The notes beneath the pieces are model-generated. The model saw only the letters and a list, made by a program, of their open reading frames with translations, was not told the DNA's origin and made no database searches. A DNA stretch of 64,000 nucleotides from the NCBI RefSeq assembly GCF_020524485.1, contig NZ_JAIVLF010000007.1, positions 164,787 to 228,786 of the forward strand, written 5' to 3'. This DNA comes from Novosphingobium profundi. GTDB lineage: Bacteria > Pseudomonadota > Alphaproteobacteria > Sphingomonadales > Sphingomonadaceae. Made by a program: the position numbers and the translations under genes. Shown here one piece after another: positions 37,139 through 46,089 of the stretch (position 1 is its first letter; each line of letters opens with the position of its first letter).

Positions 37139-38512
37139 TCAGGCCGCGGCCTGGTGCTGCGCGTTGGCTTCGAGGTTGAGCAGGTCTGCCATCTCGAAGG
37201 CCAGTTCGATCGACTGCGCGCCGTTGAGGCGGGGATCGCAGTGCGTGTGGTAGCGGTCGCCCAGGCGCTCGTCGGTGATGGCGATGGCGCCACCCGTGCA
37301 CTCGGTCACGTCCTGGCCGGTCATCTCGACGTGGATGCCGCCCGCATGCGTGCCTTCCGCGCGGTGCACCGCGAAGAAGCCGCGCACTTCGGAGAGGATA
37401 CGGTCATAGGGACGGGTCTTGAGGCCCGAATCGGTCTTGATGACGTTGCCGTGCATGGGATCGCACGACCACACCACCGGATGCCCTTCGGCCTTCACCG
37501 CGCGCACCAGCTTGGGGAGGCCCGCCTCGACCTTCTCATGACCGAAACGGCTGATGAGGGTCATGCGGCCCGGCTCGCGGTTGGGGTTGAGCGTGTCAAG
37601 CATCTTGAGGAGCGCGTCGGGCTCCAGGCTCGGACCGCACTTCATGCCGATGGGGTTTTCCACCCCGCGCAGGAACTCGACGTGGGCCGAGCCCTCGAAA
37701 CGGGTGCGGTCCCCGATCCACAGCATGTGCGCGGAGCAGTCGTACCAGCCGCCCGTCAGCGAATCGCGGCGGGTCAGCGCCTGCTCGTAGGGGAGCAGCA
37801 GCGCCTCGTGGCTGGTGTAGAACTGGGTGCCCTGCAGCTGCGGGACAGTCGTGGGATCGACGCCGCAGGCCGACATGAAGTCGAGCGCCTCGCCGATGCG
37901 GTCGGCCATCTCGGCAAACTTCTCACCCCAGGGGCTGCGGTCGATGTGCTCCATCGTCCACTTGTGGACCTGGCTGAGGTTCGCATAGCCGCCGGTCGCA
38001 AAGGCGCGCAGCAGGTTCAGCGTCGCGGCCGACTGGCCATAGGCCTGGACCATGCGTTCCGGATCATTGCGGCGCGCCTGCGCATTGCCCTCGATCCCGT
38101 TGATGATGTCGCCGAAGTAGCTGGGCATCTCGACGCCATCGACCATCTCGGTCGGCGAGGAGCGCGGCTTGGCGAACTGCCCGGCCATGCGCCCAACCTT
38201 CACCACCGGCTGCTTGCTGGCGAAGGTGAGCACGACGGCCATCTGCAGCAGGACGCGGAAGGTGTCACGGATGTTATCGGGGTGGAACTCGGCGAAGCTC
38301 TCCGCGCAGTCCCCGCCCTGGAGCAGGAAACCGCGGCCCTCGGCCACTTCGGCGAGGTCCTTCTTCAGTTCGCGCGCTTCGCCCGCAAAGACCAGCGGCG
38401 GAAACTTTGCCAGGGTCGCCTCGACCTCGTTCAGCTTGGTCTCGTCGCCATATACCGGAAGGTGGCGCGCTTCCTGCGCCTTCCAGCCATCCGGGGTCCA
38501 ATTGCTCGCCAC
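37139..38512 (-). CDS. Class II 3-deoxy-7-phosphoheptulonate (DAHP) synthase
   Basis: A 457-residue plant-type (class II) DAHP synthase that condenses PEP and erythrose 4-phosphate, the first step of the shikimate pathway. Characteristic segments are LLQGGDCAESFAEF near 85-98, VGRMAGQFAKPRS, DRTRFEGSAHVEFLRGV, GMKCGPSLEPD and VVWSCDPMHGNVIK. Start: GTG at 38512 has AGGAG eight bases before it; the upstream in-frame GTG at 38521 sits directly on that ribosome-binding site, so it is less likely. Single-gene unit. Confidence 0.93.
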   Translation of the reverse strand: MASNWTPDGWKAQEARHLPVYGDETKLNEVEATLAKFPPLVFAGEARELKKDLAEVAEGRGFLLQGGDCAESFAEFHPDNIRDTFRVLLQMAVVLTFASKQPVVKVGRMAGQFAKPRSSPTEMVDGVEMPSYFGDIINGIEGNAQARRNDPERMVQAYGQSAATLNLLRAFATGGYANLSQVHKWTMEHIDRSPWGEKFAEMADRIGEALDFMSACGVDPTTVPQLQGTQFYTSHEALLLPYEQALTRRDSLTGGWYDCSAHMLWIGDRTRFEGSAHVEFLRGVENPIGMKCGPSLEPDALLKMLDTLNPNREPGRMTLISRFGHEKVEAGLPKLVRAVKAEGHPVVWSCDPMHGNVIKTDSGLKTRPYDRILSEVRGFFAVHRAEGTHAGGIHVEMTGQDVTECTGGAIAITDERLGDRYHTHCDPRLNGAQSIELAFEMADLLNLEANAQHQAAA

Positions 38513-38668
38513 GTCGTTCACTCCTGAAATGCGGCCCTCTCCCGGGCCGTTGCTGCCGGGACGCCACGGGCGCCCGGATACCTTGCACGAAGCCTCGGCA
38601 AGGCGGGCCCCATAGCCTCTGCCCGCAATTTTTGCAAAGAAGCTTTGCCCAAAACCGCCAATCGGTTG

Positions 38669-38700
38669 CGCGGCAGGGTTTTTTGCGAAGCCCTGCCGCG
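38669..38700 (-). terminator. Hairpin after the M16 peptidase gene
   Basis: 10-bp perfect stem CGCGGCAGGG / CCCTGCCGCG with a 12-base loop containing an A/T run, 15 bases after the peptidase stop. No classical U tract follows. Confidence 0.4.
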
Positions 38701-38714
38701 TGGACCATCGCGCG

Positions 38715-41690
38715 TTACTTTGCCGCGACCTTGCTGCCGCTCCCTTCTTCGGGGATCACCTCAAGCCGCCAGGAATTGCCTTCGCCCAGATACTTGGCGG
38801 CAAGCGCCTGCATCTCGGCCGGACTGGTCTGGGTAAAATCGATCAGCACCGAGCGCACCGAGCCGAAGCGCGCAGGATCGCGGCTCGCGCCTTCCAGCTG
38901 GTTCATGAAGAACGAGGTGCTGGACGCCGCGCGCGTCACCTGCTGGCGCAGCGGTTCGGTGACACGGGCCAGTTCGTCGGCGGTCGGCGGGTTGGCGATG
39001 AGGTCCTGCGCGATCTCCTCGGCGGTCTGGTAGAACACGTCGACCGACTTGGGATCGACCTGCGCGACCGCCGTGATTGCCCCGCCCGCCTGGAGATCGA
39101 CCGGCCAGGTCGAATAGACATAGGGCGAATAGGCAACGCCCAGCTTCTCGCGCACCGCATCGATCAGGCGGTTGGTGAAGAGCTGGGTGAGGATTTCCAG
39201 CTGGCGCGATTCGCGGATTTCCAGGGTACCCCCGCCGGTTGGCCAGGAGAGCACGGCGGCGGCCTGGTCGGGATCGCCATGGTGGTGCAGGACAACAGGC
39301 TTCGTACTGGGCTGTGCCGCCGCGATATCAGGCGCCGTCGCGGTGCTGCGCGCGTCCTCGCGCGGCTTGAGAGCGCCAAAGGTCTTCTCCAGCGCGGCAA
39401 TCGCGGCCGCCTTGTCGAAGTCCCCGTAGATCTGCACTTCGACCGGCCCTTCGGCGAGCGCCTTGGACCACACGCGCTTGAAGCCCTCGGGTGTCGCCTT
39501 GTCGATCTCGGGGGGCGTGGGCGTGGCAAAGCGCGCGTCCTTGCCGTGCTGGTAGTAGGCGAGGTCGCGGCTGAGGATACCCTGCGGCGAAGTGGCGAAC
39601 GTATCGTACTGGATCTTGGCCGCGGCCTTGGCGCGGCGCAGCGGGTTCTCGTCCCAGCGCGGCAGGTCGAGCTTGGCCGCGAAGAGATAGAGCTGATCCT
39701 CCAGGTCCTGCGGGCGGGTCTCGGCCTTGAGCTGGAAGGCGGCGTCATCGACGGTGAACTCGAAGCCCATCTTGCGGCCCGTCGAGATCACGTCGAGATC
39801 GTCGAGCCCCAGCGTTGCCAGGCCCGATCCCACCAGCGCGTACTCGCCCAACGTCAGGTAGGGCGCGTCCTCGGGCGCGATCGAGCGCGTGCCGCCCCCA
39901 AAGCGCACCTTGGCGACGACGCGGCCCGGCTCCTCGGCGACCGGCCAGAGCAGCGCCTTCACGCCATTCGCAAAGGTCAGCTCCTCGATGTCGAGAAGGC
40001 CGGTGGGCTGGTCGGCGATGGGAGCGGCCGGTGTGCCGATGGCGGGCAGCGTGTCGAACGAGACCGGCTCGGCGTTGGCGACCCGGCGCGCGGTGGCGTC
40101 AGGCTCGACCGGCGCGATGAGCGCGTCGCGAAGGGCGCTCGCGGTAACCTTGCCCTCCTCCTGCGTGGTGAAGAGCGCGCGCGTCACGGTGCCCGCGAAG
40201 AGGCCACGGGTGTGGTCGAGCACCGCTTGCGGGGTGAACAATGCGCGCGATTCGCGGAAGATGCGCAGTACGTCCTTGGGCGAGGCGACCGTCTCGCGGA
40301 TGTCGAGCGCGTTGACGAGATCATCGGCGAGCTGGGATCCGGGCAGGATCCGCTCCTGCTCGACCGGGACCTGGAAGGCGACGTCGAGCTCGGCCACCTC
40401 GCGGTCGATCTCCTCCTGCGTGGGCGCGCGGGTCATGGCATCGGCAATCACCCCGCGCACGTCCTTCAGCGCCTCCTTCCAGTCATCGCCCAGCGGCGTG
40501 ACCGACATGAAGGTGACATCGGCGCTGCGCGAGATCTTGTCGGTGTTGACCGAGGCCGAGAGGAAGCTGCCCCCGGCGCGCGCGCGGGTTTCGAGGCGCC
40601 GGTTGATGATCGCCTGGGCAATCGCGTCGGTCATCAGCCCCTGGTTGTAGGGGATATTGTCGACGACCTGGTTCCAGGGCCGCAGCGTCGCCACCAGAAG
40701 CGAGGGCGGCAGGTCGGGCTCGACCAGCACGCGGGTCTCGCCCACGGGCGCGAGTTCGCGGTTGTTGCCGGCAAAGCCCTTGGGCGCGGCGGGTTCGCCA
40801 AAGCTCGGCGCCTTGGCCTTCTCGCCCTTGGCCTGCCAGTCGCCGAACCACTTGCGCACGTAGCCCTCCAGCATCGCCGGGTCGGCATCGCCCGCGACGA
40901 TCACGGTGACGTTGTCGGGCCGGTACCAGCGCTTGTAGAACGCGCGCACGCTCTCCTGTGTCGCGGCATTGAGCGATTCGAGCGTGCCGATGGGCTGGCG
41001 TTCGGCGAGCGGCTGGCCTTGGTAAAGCGTCTCCTGCATCGCGTTCTGGACGCGCAAGGCCGCGCCGCCGCGCTCGCGCATCTCGGCGAGCACGATCGGG
41101 CGATCCTGCTTCAGATTGTCGGCCGAAAGCGTGGGCGCGGTGACCATGCCCGACATCAGCTTGAAGGTCTCGTCGAGCGAGGTGGGCGTCGCGTTAGGCA
41201 GGTCGAGCTTGAACACGGTCTGCGTCGCCGAAGTTACCGCGTTGGTGTCGGTCCCGAAAGTCGCGCCCAGCCGCTGGAAGGCGGCGATGGCCTGGCCCGA
41301 AGGGATGTACTTCGACTGGCGAAACAGCATGTGTTCCAGGAGATGCGCATAGCCGCGCTCGGCGTCGGTCTCGTAGAGCGAACCGGCATCGACGCGCACG
41401 CGGATCGAGACCTGGCCGGGCGGCACGCCGTTCTTGCGCACCGCATAGCGCAGGCCGTTGTCCATCTCGCCGAAGTGCCAGGCCTTGTCGTGCGGGATGT
41501 TGCTGCCGCGGTAGAGCCAGGGGTCCTCCTCGTTCGTCTGCAGGACCGGCGCGGGCGGGGCTTCGGGGACCGCGCCCTCGGCGGGAACAGGAGCCGTGGG
41601 AGCCTCCTGCGCGGATGCGGACGAGACAGGGGCCTGGAGCAGGAAGGCAAGACAGGCGAGCGAGCTGACGGCGCGCGAAATAGTGGTCAT
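38715..41690 (-). CDS. Large exported M16 family zinc metallopeptidase
   Basis: A 991-residue insulinase-like protein with two tandem M16 units. Signal peptide about 1-28 (SSASAQ). The inverted zinc motif HLLEH is at 116-120, with a distal Glu expected about 75 residues later (HxxEH...E), so the N-terminal unit should be active; the second unit, from about residue 560, lacks HxxEH and is structural. The length and architecture match periplasmic or outer-membrane-associated PqqL-like peptidases of sphingomonads. The ATG at 41690 was chosen for the signal peptide. Substrates unknown. Confidence 0.9.
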   Translation of the reverse strand: MTTISRAVSSLACLAFLLQAPVSSASAQEAPTAPVPAEGAVPEAPPAPVLQTNEEDPWLYRGSNIPHDKAWHFGEMDNGLRYAVRKNGVPPGQVSIRVRVDAGSLYETDAERGYAHLLEHMLFRQSKYIPSGQAIAAFQRLGATFGTDTNAVTSATQTVFKLDLPNATPTSLDETFKLMSGMVTAPTLSADNLKQDRPIVLAEMRERGGAALRVQNAMQETLYQGQPLAERQPIGTLESLNAATQESVRAFYKRWYRPDNVTVIVAGDADPAMLEGYVRKWFGDWQAKGEKAKAPSFGEPAAPKGFAGNNRELAPVGETRVLVEPDLPPSLLVATLRPWNQVVDNIPYNQGLMTDAIAQAIINRRLETRARAGGSFLSASVNTDKISRSADVTFMSVTPLGDDWKEALKDVRGVIADAMTRAPTQEEIDREVAELDVAFQVPVEQERILPGSQLADDLVNALDIRETVASPKDVLRIFRESRALFTPQAVLDHTRGLFAGTVTRALFTTQEEGKVTASALRDALIAPVEPDATARRVANAEPVSFDTLPAIGTPAAPIADQPTGLLDIEELTFANGVKALLWPVAEEPGRVVAKVRFGGGTRSIAPEDAPYLTLGEYALVGSGLATLGLDDLDVISTGRKMGFEFTVDDAAFQLKAETRPQDLEDQLYLFAAKLDLPRWDENPLRRAKAAAKIQYDTFATSPQGILSRDLAYYQHGKDARFATPTPPEIDKATPEGFKRVWSKALAEGPVEVQIYGDFDKAAAIAALEKTFGALKPREDARSTATAPDIAAAQPSTKPVVLHHHGDPDQAAAVLSWPTGGGTLEIRESRQLEILTQLFTNRLIDAVREKLGVAYSPYVYSTWPVDLQAGGAITAVAQVDPKSVDVFYQTAEEIAQDLIANPPTADELARVTEPLRQQVTRAASSTSFFMNQLEGASRDPARFGSVRSVLIDFTQTSPAEMQALAAKYLGEGNSWRLEVIPEEGSGSKVAAK

Positions 41691-41905
41691 TGCCAAGGCT
41701 ATAGGATGCGGGCGGATTAAGGGCCAGTGAATAGAGCGCCGCGCGCACCTGCTCCGGGCATGCACAAATATCACCTTTAACCTTTATAACCGGCGACTTG
41801 ATTGAGATCGGCCGCAATCTGTGACGCCCACAGCCCCCGGACAAAACGTCCCGCCCGCGCCCCACGACTTGATTAAAAGCCCCAAAAGCCTAAATCGCGG
41901 GCATC

Positions 41906-42484
41906 ATGTTTATTGAAACCGAAACGACTCCCAACCCCGCCACGCTCAAGTTCCTGCCTGGTCGGGAAGTCATGGCCGAAGGCACGCGCGAGTTTACCTC
42001 GCCCGAGGACGCGGCCGCCTCGCCGCTCGCCGAAGCGCTGTTTGACCTGGGCGACGTCACCGGCGTCTTCTTCGGCCACGGCTTCATTTCGGTCACCGCG
42101 GCGCCCGGCGTCGAGTGGCCCAGCCTCAAGCCGCAGGTCGTCTCGATCCTGCTCGACCACTTCGTCTCCGAAGCGCCGCTGTTCCGTCAGAGCGGCAACG
42201 GCATCGCCGTCCCGCCCGAGAGCGAGGATGCGGACCTGGGCGATGATCCGGCCGATGCGGACATCATCGACCAGATCAAGGACCTGATCGAGACCCGCGT
42301 GCGCCCGGCCGTGGCCAACGATGGCGGCGACATCGTCTACCGGGGCTTCCGCGAAGGCGTGGTCTACCTCTCGATGCAGGGCGCCTGCTCGGGCTGCCCG
42401 TCCTCGAGCGCGACGCTCAAGCACGGCATCGAAAGCCTGCTCAAGCACTACGTGCCCGAAGTGAGCGAGGTGCGCGCGGCCTGA
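41906..42484 (+). CDS. NifU-family iron-sulfur cluster scaffold/carrier (Nfu type)
   Basis: A 192-residue protein with an N-terminal Nfu domain (MFIETETTPNPATLKFLPG, residues 1-19 onward) and a C-terminal NifU-like domain with the cluster-binding CSGCPSS near 161-167. It delivers Fe-S clusters to target proteins. It heads a same-strand group with tsaB and rimI, an order common in alphaproteobacteria. Confidence 0.93.
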   Translation: MFIETETTPNPATLKFLPGREVMAEGTREFTSPEDAAASPLAEALFDLGDVTGVFFGHGFISVTAAPGVEWPSLKPQVVSILLDHFVSEAPLFRQSGNGIAVPPESEDADLGDDPADADIIDQIKDLIETRVRPAVANDGGDIVYRGFREGVVYLSMQGACSGCPSSSATLKHGIESLLKHYVPEVSEVRAA

Positions 42485-42536
42485 TCGGCCGCCCCTTCCC
42501 ACCTTTCCCCGACAACAACAAAGTCAGCCCGCCCGC

Positions 42537-43202
42537 GTGTCGCCCTCGCCCTCCCCGTCGCCTGCCGCCAACCCGGCGCGCACCCTCGTCATCGACAGCG
42601 CCACGGCGGCCTGTTCCGTGGCCCTTCTGGAAGGCAATACGCTGATCGGCGGGACGTTCCGCGTCCTCGGGCGCGGCCACGCCGAGGCGCTGGTGCCGAT
42701 GATCGCGGACCTGCCCGAACGCGGAAAAGCCAACCGCATCGCGGTCGCGCTCGGCCCGGGCAGCTTTACCGGCGTGCGCGTGGGCCTTGCCGCCGCGCGC
42801 GCCCTGGCGCTGGCCTGGGGGGCCGAGATCGTGGGCTATCCCACCCTCGCGCTGGTTGCGGCCATGGCGCGCGAGGCCTTCGGCGAAGGCCCGCTAGACG
42901 TCGCCATGACCGGCGGACACGGCGAATGGTTCGTCGAGAGCTTCGATGCCGCGGGCGAGAGCACCGCGCCGCTCGCCTCGCTCAAGCCCGAGGCTGCCGC
43001 CCAGGCCCTCACCGCCCAGCGCATCACCGGCAACGAGGCCGAAGCGCTCGTCGCCGCGCGCGGCCACGGCACGGCCCAGCCCCTGCTCCCCGATGCGCGC
43101 GCCTTCGCGGCCCTCCCGGCCGTCCACCTGACCCGTGACATCAGCCCGCTTTACGGCCGCGCGCCCGATGCGCGCTTGCCCGGCGGCAAGATGCCCGGCT
43201 AG
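42537..43202 (+). CDS. tsaB: tRNA threonylcarbamoyladenosine biosynthesis protein TsaB
   Basis: A 221-residue ASKHA-fold partner of TsaD for the t6A modification at tRNA position 37. Motifs: LVIDSATAACSVALLEG, VALGPGSFTGVRVGLAAARALA, and YPTLALVAAMA. Start is GTG at 42537 with a Pro/Ser-rich leader; no better start is closer to the domain than this. Fifty bases after the nfu gene and 44 before rimI. Confidence 0.92.
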   Translation: MSPSPSPSPAANPARTLVIDSATAACSVALLEGNTLIGGTFRVLGRGHAEALVPMIADLPERGKANRIAVALGPGSFTGVRVGLAAARALALAWGAEIVGYPTLALVAAMAREAFGEGPLDVAMTGGHGEWFVESFDAAGESTAPLASLKPEAAAQALTAQRITGNEAEALVAARGHGTAQPLLPDARAFAALPAVHLTRDISPLYGRAPDARLPGGKMPG

Positions 43203-43246
43203 TCTGCGCACTCCTGAACACAAGTAGTCCCCGGCAGCAGGATCCC

Positions 43247-43702
43247 ATGACCGAAGACCTCGACAAGTTGATGGAAGTCATGACCGCGGCCTTCGACCCG
43301 CTATACGGGGAAGCCTGGACCCGGCGCCAAGTCGAAGACGCGCTACTTTTTGGGCATACGTACTACAGCCTTGTCGATGCCCACGGGAATGCCCCTAGCG
43401 CAAAGACCCCTGCGGCCGGGTTCACGCTCTCGCGCCACGGCTTCGACGAAGAAGAACTTCTCCTCCTGGCCGTAATTCCGCAGGAACGTGGGAAAGGCCT
43501 CGGCAAAATTCTTCTCGAATTACTTAGCGATTCCGCTAAACATCGCGGTGCGCAACGGCTGTTGCTGGAAATGCGAAAGGGAAATCCTGCCGAATCCCTT
43601 TACAGCGCATTCGGTTTCTACCAGATCGGGGAACGCCCCGATTACTACCGTTTATTATCGGGAGAGCGCGTCAACGCGATTACATTCGCGCGCGACCTCT
43701 GA
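43247..43702 (+). CDS. rimI: Ribosomal protein alanine N-acetyltransferase RimI-like GNAT
   Basis: A 151-residue GNAT acetyltransferase. The acetyl-CoA motif A is LAVIPQERGKGLGKILLELL, with motif B RLLLEMRKGNPAESLYSAFGFYQIGERPDYY typical of RimI. Its position directly after tsaB supports the RimI assignment, since the two are commonly paired. Acetylates the N-terminus of S18 and possibly other proteins. Confidence 0.88.
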   Translation: MTEDLDKLMEVMTAAFDPLYGEAWTRRQVEDALLFGHTYYSLVDAHGNAPSAKTPAAGFTLSRHGFDEEELLLLAVIPQERGKGLGKILLELLSDSAKHRGAQRLLLEMRKGNPAESLYSAFGFYQIGERPDYYRLLSGERVNAITFARDL

Positions 43703-43873
43703 ATTTAAATTGGGCAGATTCAAGGTTTCAATCCATTTTGGCAGCAAGAAGGCCAAAACAACTTACGATACTACTTGAAACATTGGCTCATTTGATCCAT
43801 TGCATCTCTCGGCAAGTCACAGATGTGTCGGCCAACGAATGAATGCCTCAAGGTCGCTATAGAGGAAAATATA

Positions 43874-44320
43874 ATGGAAACTGTTCAGCCCGACATGAGC
43901 GAAACGCTCATCACCCTCACTTCCGACATTGTTGCCGCACATGTCAGCAACAACAGCGTAACGGTCGATGATCTCCCCTCGCTGATCAACAATGTTTACG
44001 GCGCACTTGCCGGTCTTGGCGGCACCGCTGCCGTGGAAGAAGAAAAGCCCGAGCCCGCCGTTTCGGTTCGCGCCTCGATCAAGCCCGACTACATCGTCTG
44101 CCTTGAAGACGGCAAGAAGCTCAAGATGCTCAAGCGCCACCTGATGACGCACTACAACATGACCCCGGAAGAGTACCGCGCGCGCTGGAACCTGCCCGCC
44201 GACTACCCGATGGTCGCCCCCAACTACGCCGAAAAGCGTCGCGAACTCGCGAAGAAGATCGGCCTGGGCCGCAAGCCCAACGCCCGCCGTGGCCGCAAGC
44301 CCAAGGCGGTGGCTGCCTGA
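43874..44320 (+). CDS. MucR/Ros family zinc-finger transcriptional regulator
   Basis: A 148-residue regulator. The N-terminal half (SETLITLTSDIVAAHVSNNSV...LINNVYGALAGL) is the oligomerisation part; the C-terminal zinc-finger domain has VCLEDGKKLKMLKRHLMTHYNMTPEEYRARWNLPADYPMVAPNYAEKR (in pieces), with Cys and two His; the first position of the usual CxxC is shifted (IVCLEDG), as in MucR proteins of this branch. Basic tail GRKPNARRGRKPKAVAA. The ATG at 43874 follows AGAGGAAAATATA. It binds AT-rich DNA and often controls exopolysaccharide, motility and its own gene; the AT-rich leader here would suit that. Confidence 0.9.
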   Translation: METVQPDMSETLITLTSDIVAAHVSNNSVTVDDLPSLINNVYGALAGLGGTAAVEEEKPEPAVSVRASIKPDYIVCLEDGKKLKMLKRHLMTHYNMTPEEYRARWNLPADYPMVAPNYAEKRRELAKKIGLGRKPNARRGRKPKAVAA

Positions 44321-44458
44321 TAGGCGCCAGCAACGGAAAAGAGGGTACGCCTGAACCTTGCTCCCCCCACCTCGCCCGGCCCGACCTTACCGGGCGAGAA
44401 CAGTGCAAACGTTCGCCGTCCCCCTTTCCCCTTTCCCGATTCTTTTGGTATCGGGACG

Positions 44459-44488
44459 ACACCGGCCCCCTGTGGCCGGTGTTTCCTT
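44459..44488 (+). terminator. Terminator between mucR and fur
   Basis: Perfect 9-bp stem ACACCGGCC / GGCCGGTGT with a 6-base loop, followed by TTTCCTTTT. It ends 21 bases before the fur GTG, so fur needs its own promoter in or before the hairpin, or depends on readthrough. Confidence 0.65.
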
Positions 44489-44508
44489 TTGAATAAGACA
44501 GGTCAGAC

Positions 44509-44934
44509 GTGAGCCAGCCCATCGACATTGAAGCCCTTTGCGCCGAGCGTGGCCTGCGGATTACCGAACAGCGGCGCGTGATCGCCAAGGTTCTGTCCGA
44601 GAGCACCGACCACCCCGACGTCGAGAAGCTGCACGAACGCGCCACCGCGATCGATCCGGGCATCTCGATCGCCACGGTCTACCGCACCGTGCGCCTGTTC
44701 GAGGAAGCGGGCATTCTCGACCGCCACGACTTTGGTGACGGACGCGCCCGCTACGAGGCCGCTCCCGAAGCCCATCACGACCACATGATCGACGTTGAAA
44801 CCGGCGCCGTGGTCGAATTCGTCGACCCCGAACTCGAAGCCCTCCAGAAGCAGATCGCCGAGAAGCTGGGCTTCCGCCTCGTCGATCACCGCATGGAACT
44901 GTTCGGCGTCAAGCTCGACCGTGACGAGGGCTGA
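44509..44934 (+). CDS. fur: Ferric uptake regulator Fur
   Basis: A 141-residue metalloregulator. Winged-helix DNA-binding domain (RITEQRRVIAKVLSES, ATVYRTVRLFEEAGIL) and dimerisation domain with metal site HHDHMIDVETG (residues about 87-97) and later His. The second Cys pair of E. coli Fur is absent, which is normal for alphaproteobacterial Fur. The start is GTG at 44509. It precedes a plsC-type gene, a typical sphingomonad order. Confidence 0.9.
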   Translation: MSQPIDIEALCAERGLRITEQRRVIAKVLSESTDHPDVEKLHERATAIDPGISIATVYRTVRLFEEAGILDRHDFGDGRARYEAAPEAHHDHMIDVETGAVVEFVDPELEALQKQIAEKLGFRLVDHRMELFGVKLDRDEG

Positions 44935-45008
44935 TACCCCAGCCCTTGCCCCCTTTCCCGCGCGTGCCGGCCCACCCGGCCAGCCGCGCGGACCGGGCCG
45001 CTGAGCCC

Positions 45009-45800
45009 GTGACCTCCCCCGCACACGACACCGAGCCGGGCGCCGCCTGGCCCCGTCCGCCCGTGCTGGGCTGGCCGCTGATTGCCCTGCGTCTCGGGGC
45101 GCTCCTCATCAGCCTGATCGTCGCGGTGGCCGCCTACTATGTCTTCGCGCTGTTCACGCGCCACAATCCCGTACCGCCCCTCTTCCTGCGCACGCTGGGC
45201 GCCATCGCAGGGCTGCGCCTGCGCGTGAAGGGCACCTTGCCGGGCCGGGGCGAGACCGCGATCTTCCTCTCCAACCATATGTCCTGGCTGGATATTCCAG
45301 CGCTTGCCGGCACGACGGGCTGCGCCTTCGTGGCCCACGACGGCCTCTCCGTCTTCGCCCCCTTACGGCGCCTGTGCGAGATGAACGACACCGTCTTCAT
45401 CGCCCGCCACGACCGCCGCTCGGTCGCGCAGCAGGCCGAGCAAGTGCGCACCGCCCTGGCCGAAACCGGCAGCCTCACCCTCTTCCCCGAAGGCACGACG
45501 AGCGACGGGCGCGGCCTGCTCCCGTTCAAGTCCTCGCTGCTCTCCCCGCTCGAAACCGACCTGGCCCACGTTGCGATCCACCCGGTCTGGCTCGACTACG
45601 GCCCGCAGCCCGAAAAGGTCGCCTGGGTGGGTGACGAACCGGGCCTGGGCAACGCGCTGCGCATCCTCGCGCGCACACGCCCGATCCCGGTGACCATCCA
45701 CGTCCTCCCGGCCCTGACGCGCGAGGAGCGCACCAGCCGCAAGACCATCGCGCAGGCCGCGCGATCGCGCATCGCGGCGGTGCGTGGAGTTGTTGAGTAA
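45009..45800 (+). CDS. 1-acyl-sn-glycerol-3-phosphate acyltransferase (PlsC family)
   Basis: A 263-residue inner-membrane enzyme of phospholipid synthesis. One TM segment (LRLGALLISLIVAVAAYYVFAL) is followed by the acyltransferase motifs NHMSWLD (the HX4D motif) and FPEGTTSDG, and VAIHPVWLDYG. GTG at 45009 gives the usual N-terminus; TTG at 44946 would add 21 residues and bring it within 11 bases of fur, so cotranscription with fur is likely either way. Confidence 0.85.
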   Translation: MTSPAHDTEPGAAWPRPPVLGWPLIALRLGALLISLIVAVAAYYVFALFTRHNPVPPLFLRTLGAIAGLRLRVKGTLPGRGETAIFLSNHMSWLDIPALAGTTGCAFVAHDGLSVFAPLRRLCEMNDTVFIARHDRRSVAQQAEQVRTALAETGSLTLFPEGTTSDGRGLLPFKSSLLSPLETDLAHVAIHPVWLDYGPQPEKVAWVGDEPGLGNALRILARTRPIPVTIHVLPALTREERTSRKTIAQAARSRIAAVRGVVE

Positions 45801-45813
45801 GTAGAAGAGATTT

Positions 45814-46012
45814 CCGAGGGCCATCGCCCTCGGGCTCCCCGAACTGTCGAGCGCAGGTGTGCCGGGTGTCGCGGCTCGAGGGGGATAGGGGAAATCGGAT
45901 TGAGGGGCTTTGCCCCTCTATATCCTCTGCCACACCCTCACGCGTCATGCGCTCCGATCCAGGCCCAAGCTGCGCAAGACGGTTCCGGGGTCAAGGGGTA
46001 ATAACCCCTTGA
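45814..46012 (+). repeat. Divergent long copy G of the hairpin repeat
   Basis: Left hairpin CCGAGGGC-CATC-GCCCTCGG and GCTCCCCGAACTGTCG are standard, but the middle is replaced (GCAGGTGTGCCGGGTGTC, then GAGGGGCTTTGCCCCTC, another hairpin), and the right arm is degenerate (CAAGGGGT-AATA-ACCCCTTG). At 200 bases it is nearly twice the usual length, so it may be a chimera or carry an insertion. Confidence 0.7.
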
Positions 46013-46034
46013 ATCATTACCTTCTTCTTCCACG

Positions 46035-46073
46035 AAAAAGGGCGCAGCAGACCAAGATCCACCGCGCCCTTTT
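46035..46073 (-). terminator. Terminator of the minus-strand lipoprotein gene
   Basis: 10-bp perfect stem AAAAGGGCGC / GCGCCCTTTT, 18-base loop; on the minus strand a T run follows the stem. It begins 17 bases after the stop of the gene at 46090. Confidence 0.7.
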
Positions 46074-46089
46074 CAAGAACCGACTGCGC

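Noticed and set aside
38700..41720. A plus-strand open frame of 1006 residues opposite the M16 peptidase
   Set aside because: Composition is Arg/Gly/Leu-rich shadow sequence without domains; the minus strand encodes a signal peptide and HLLEH.
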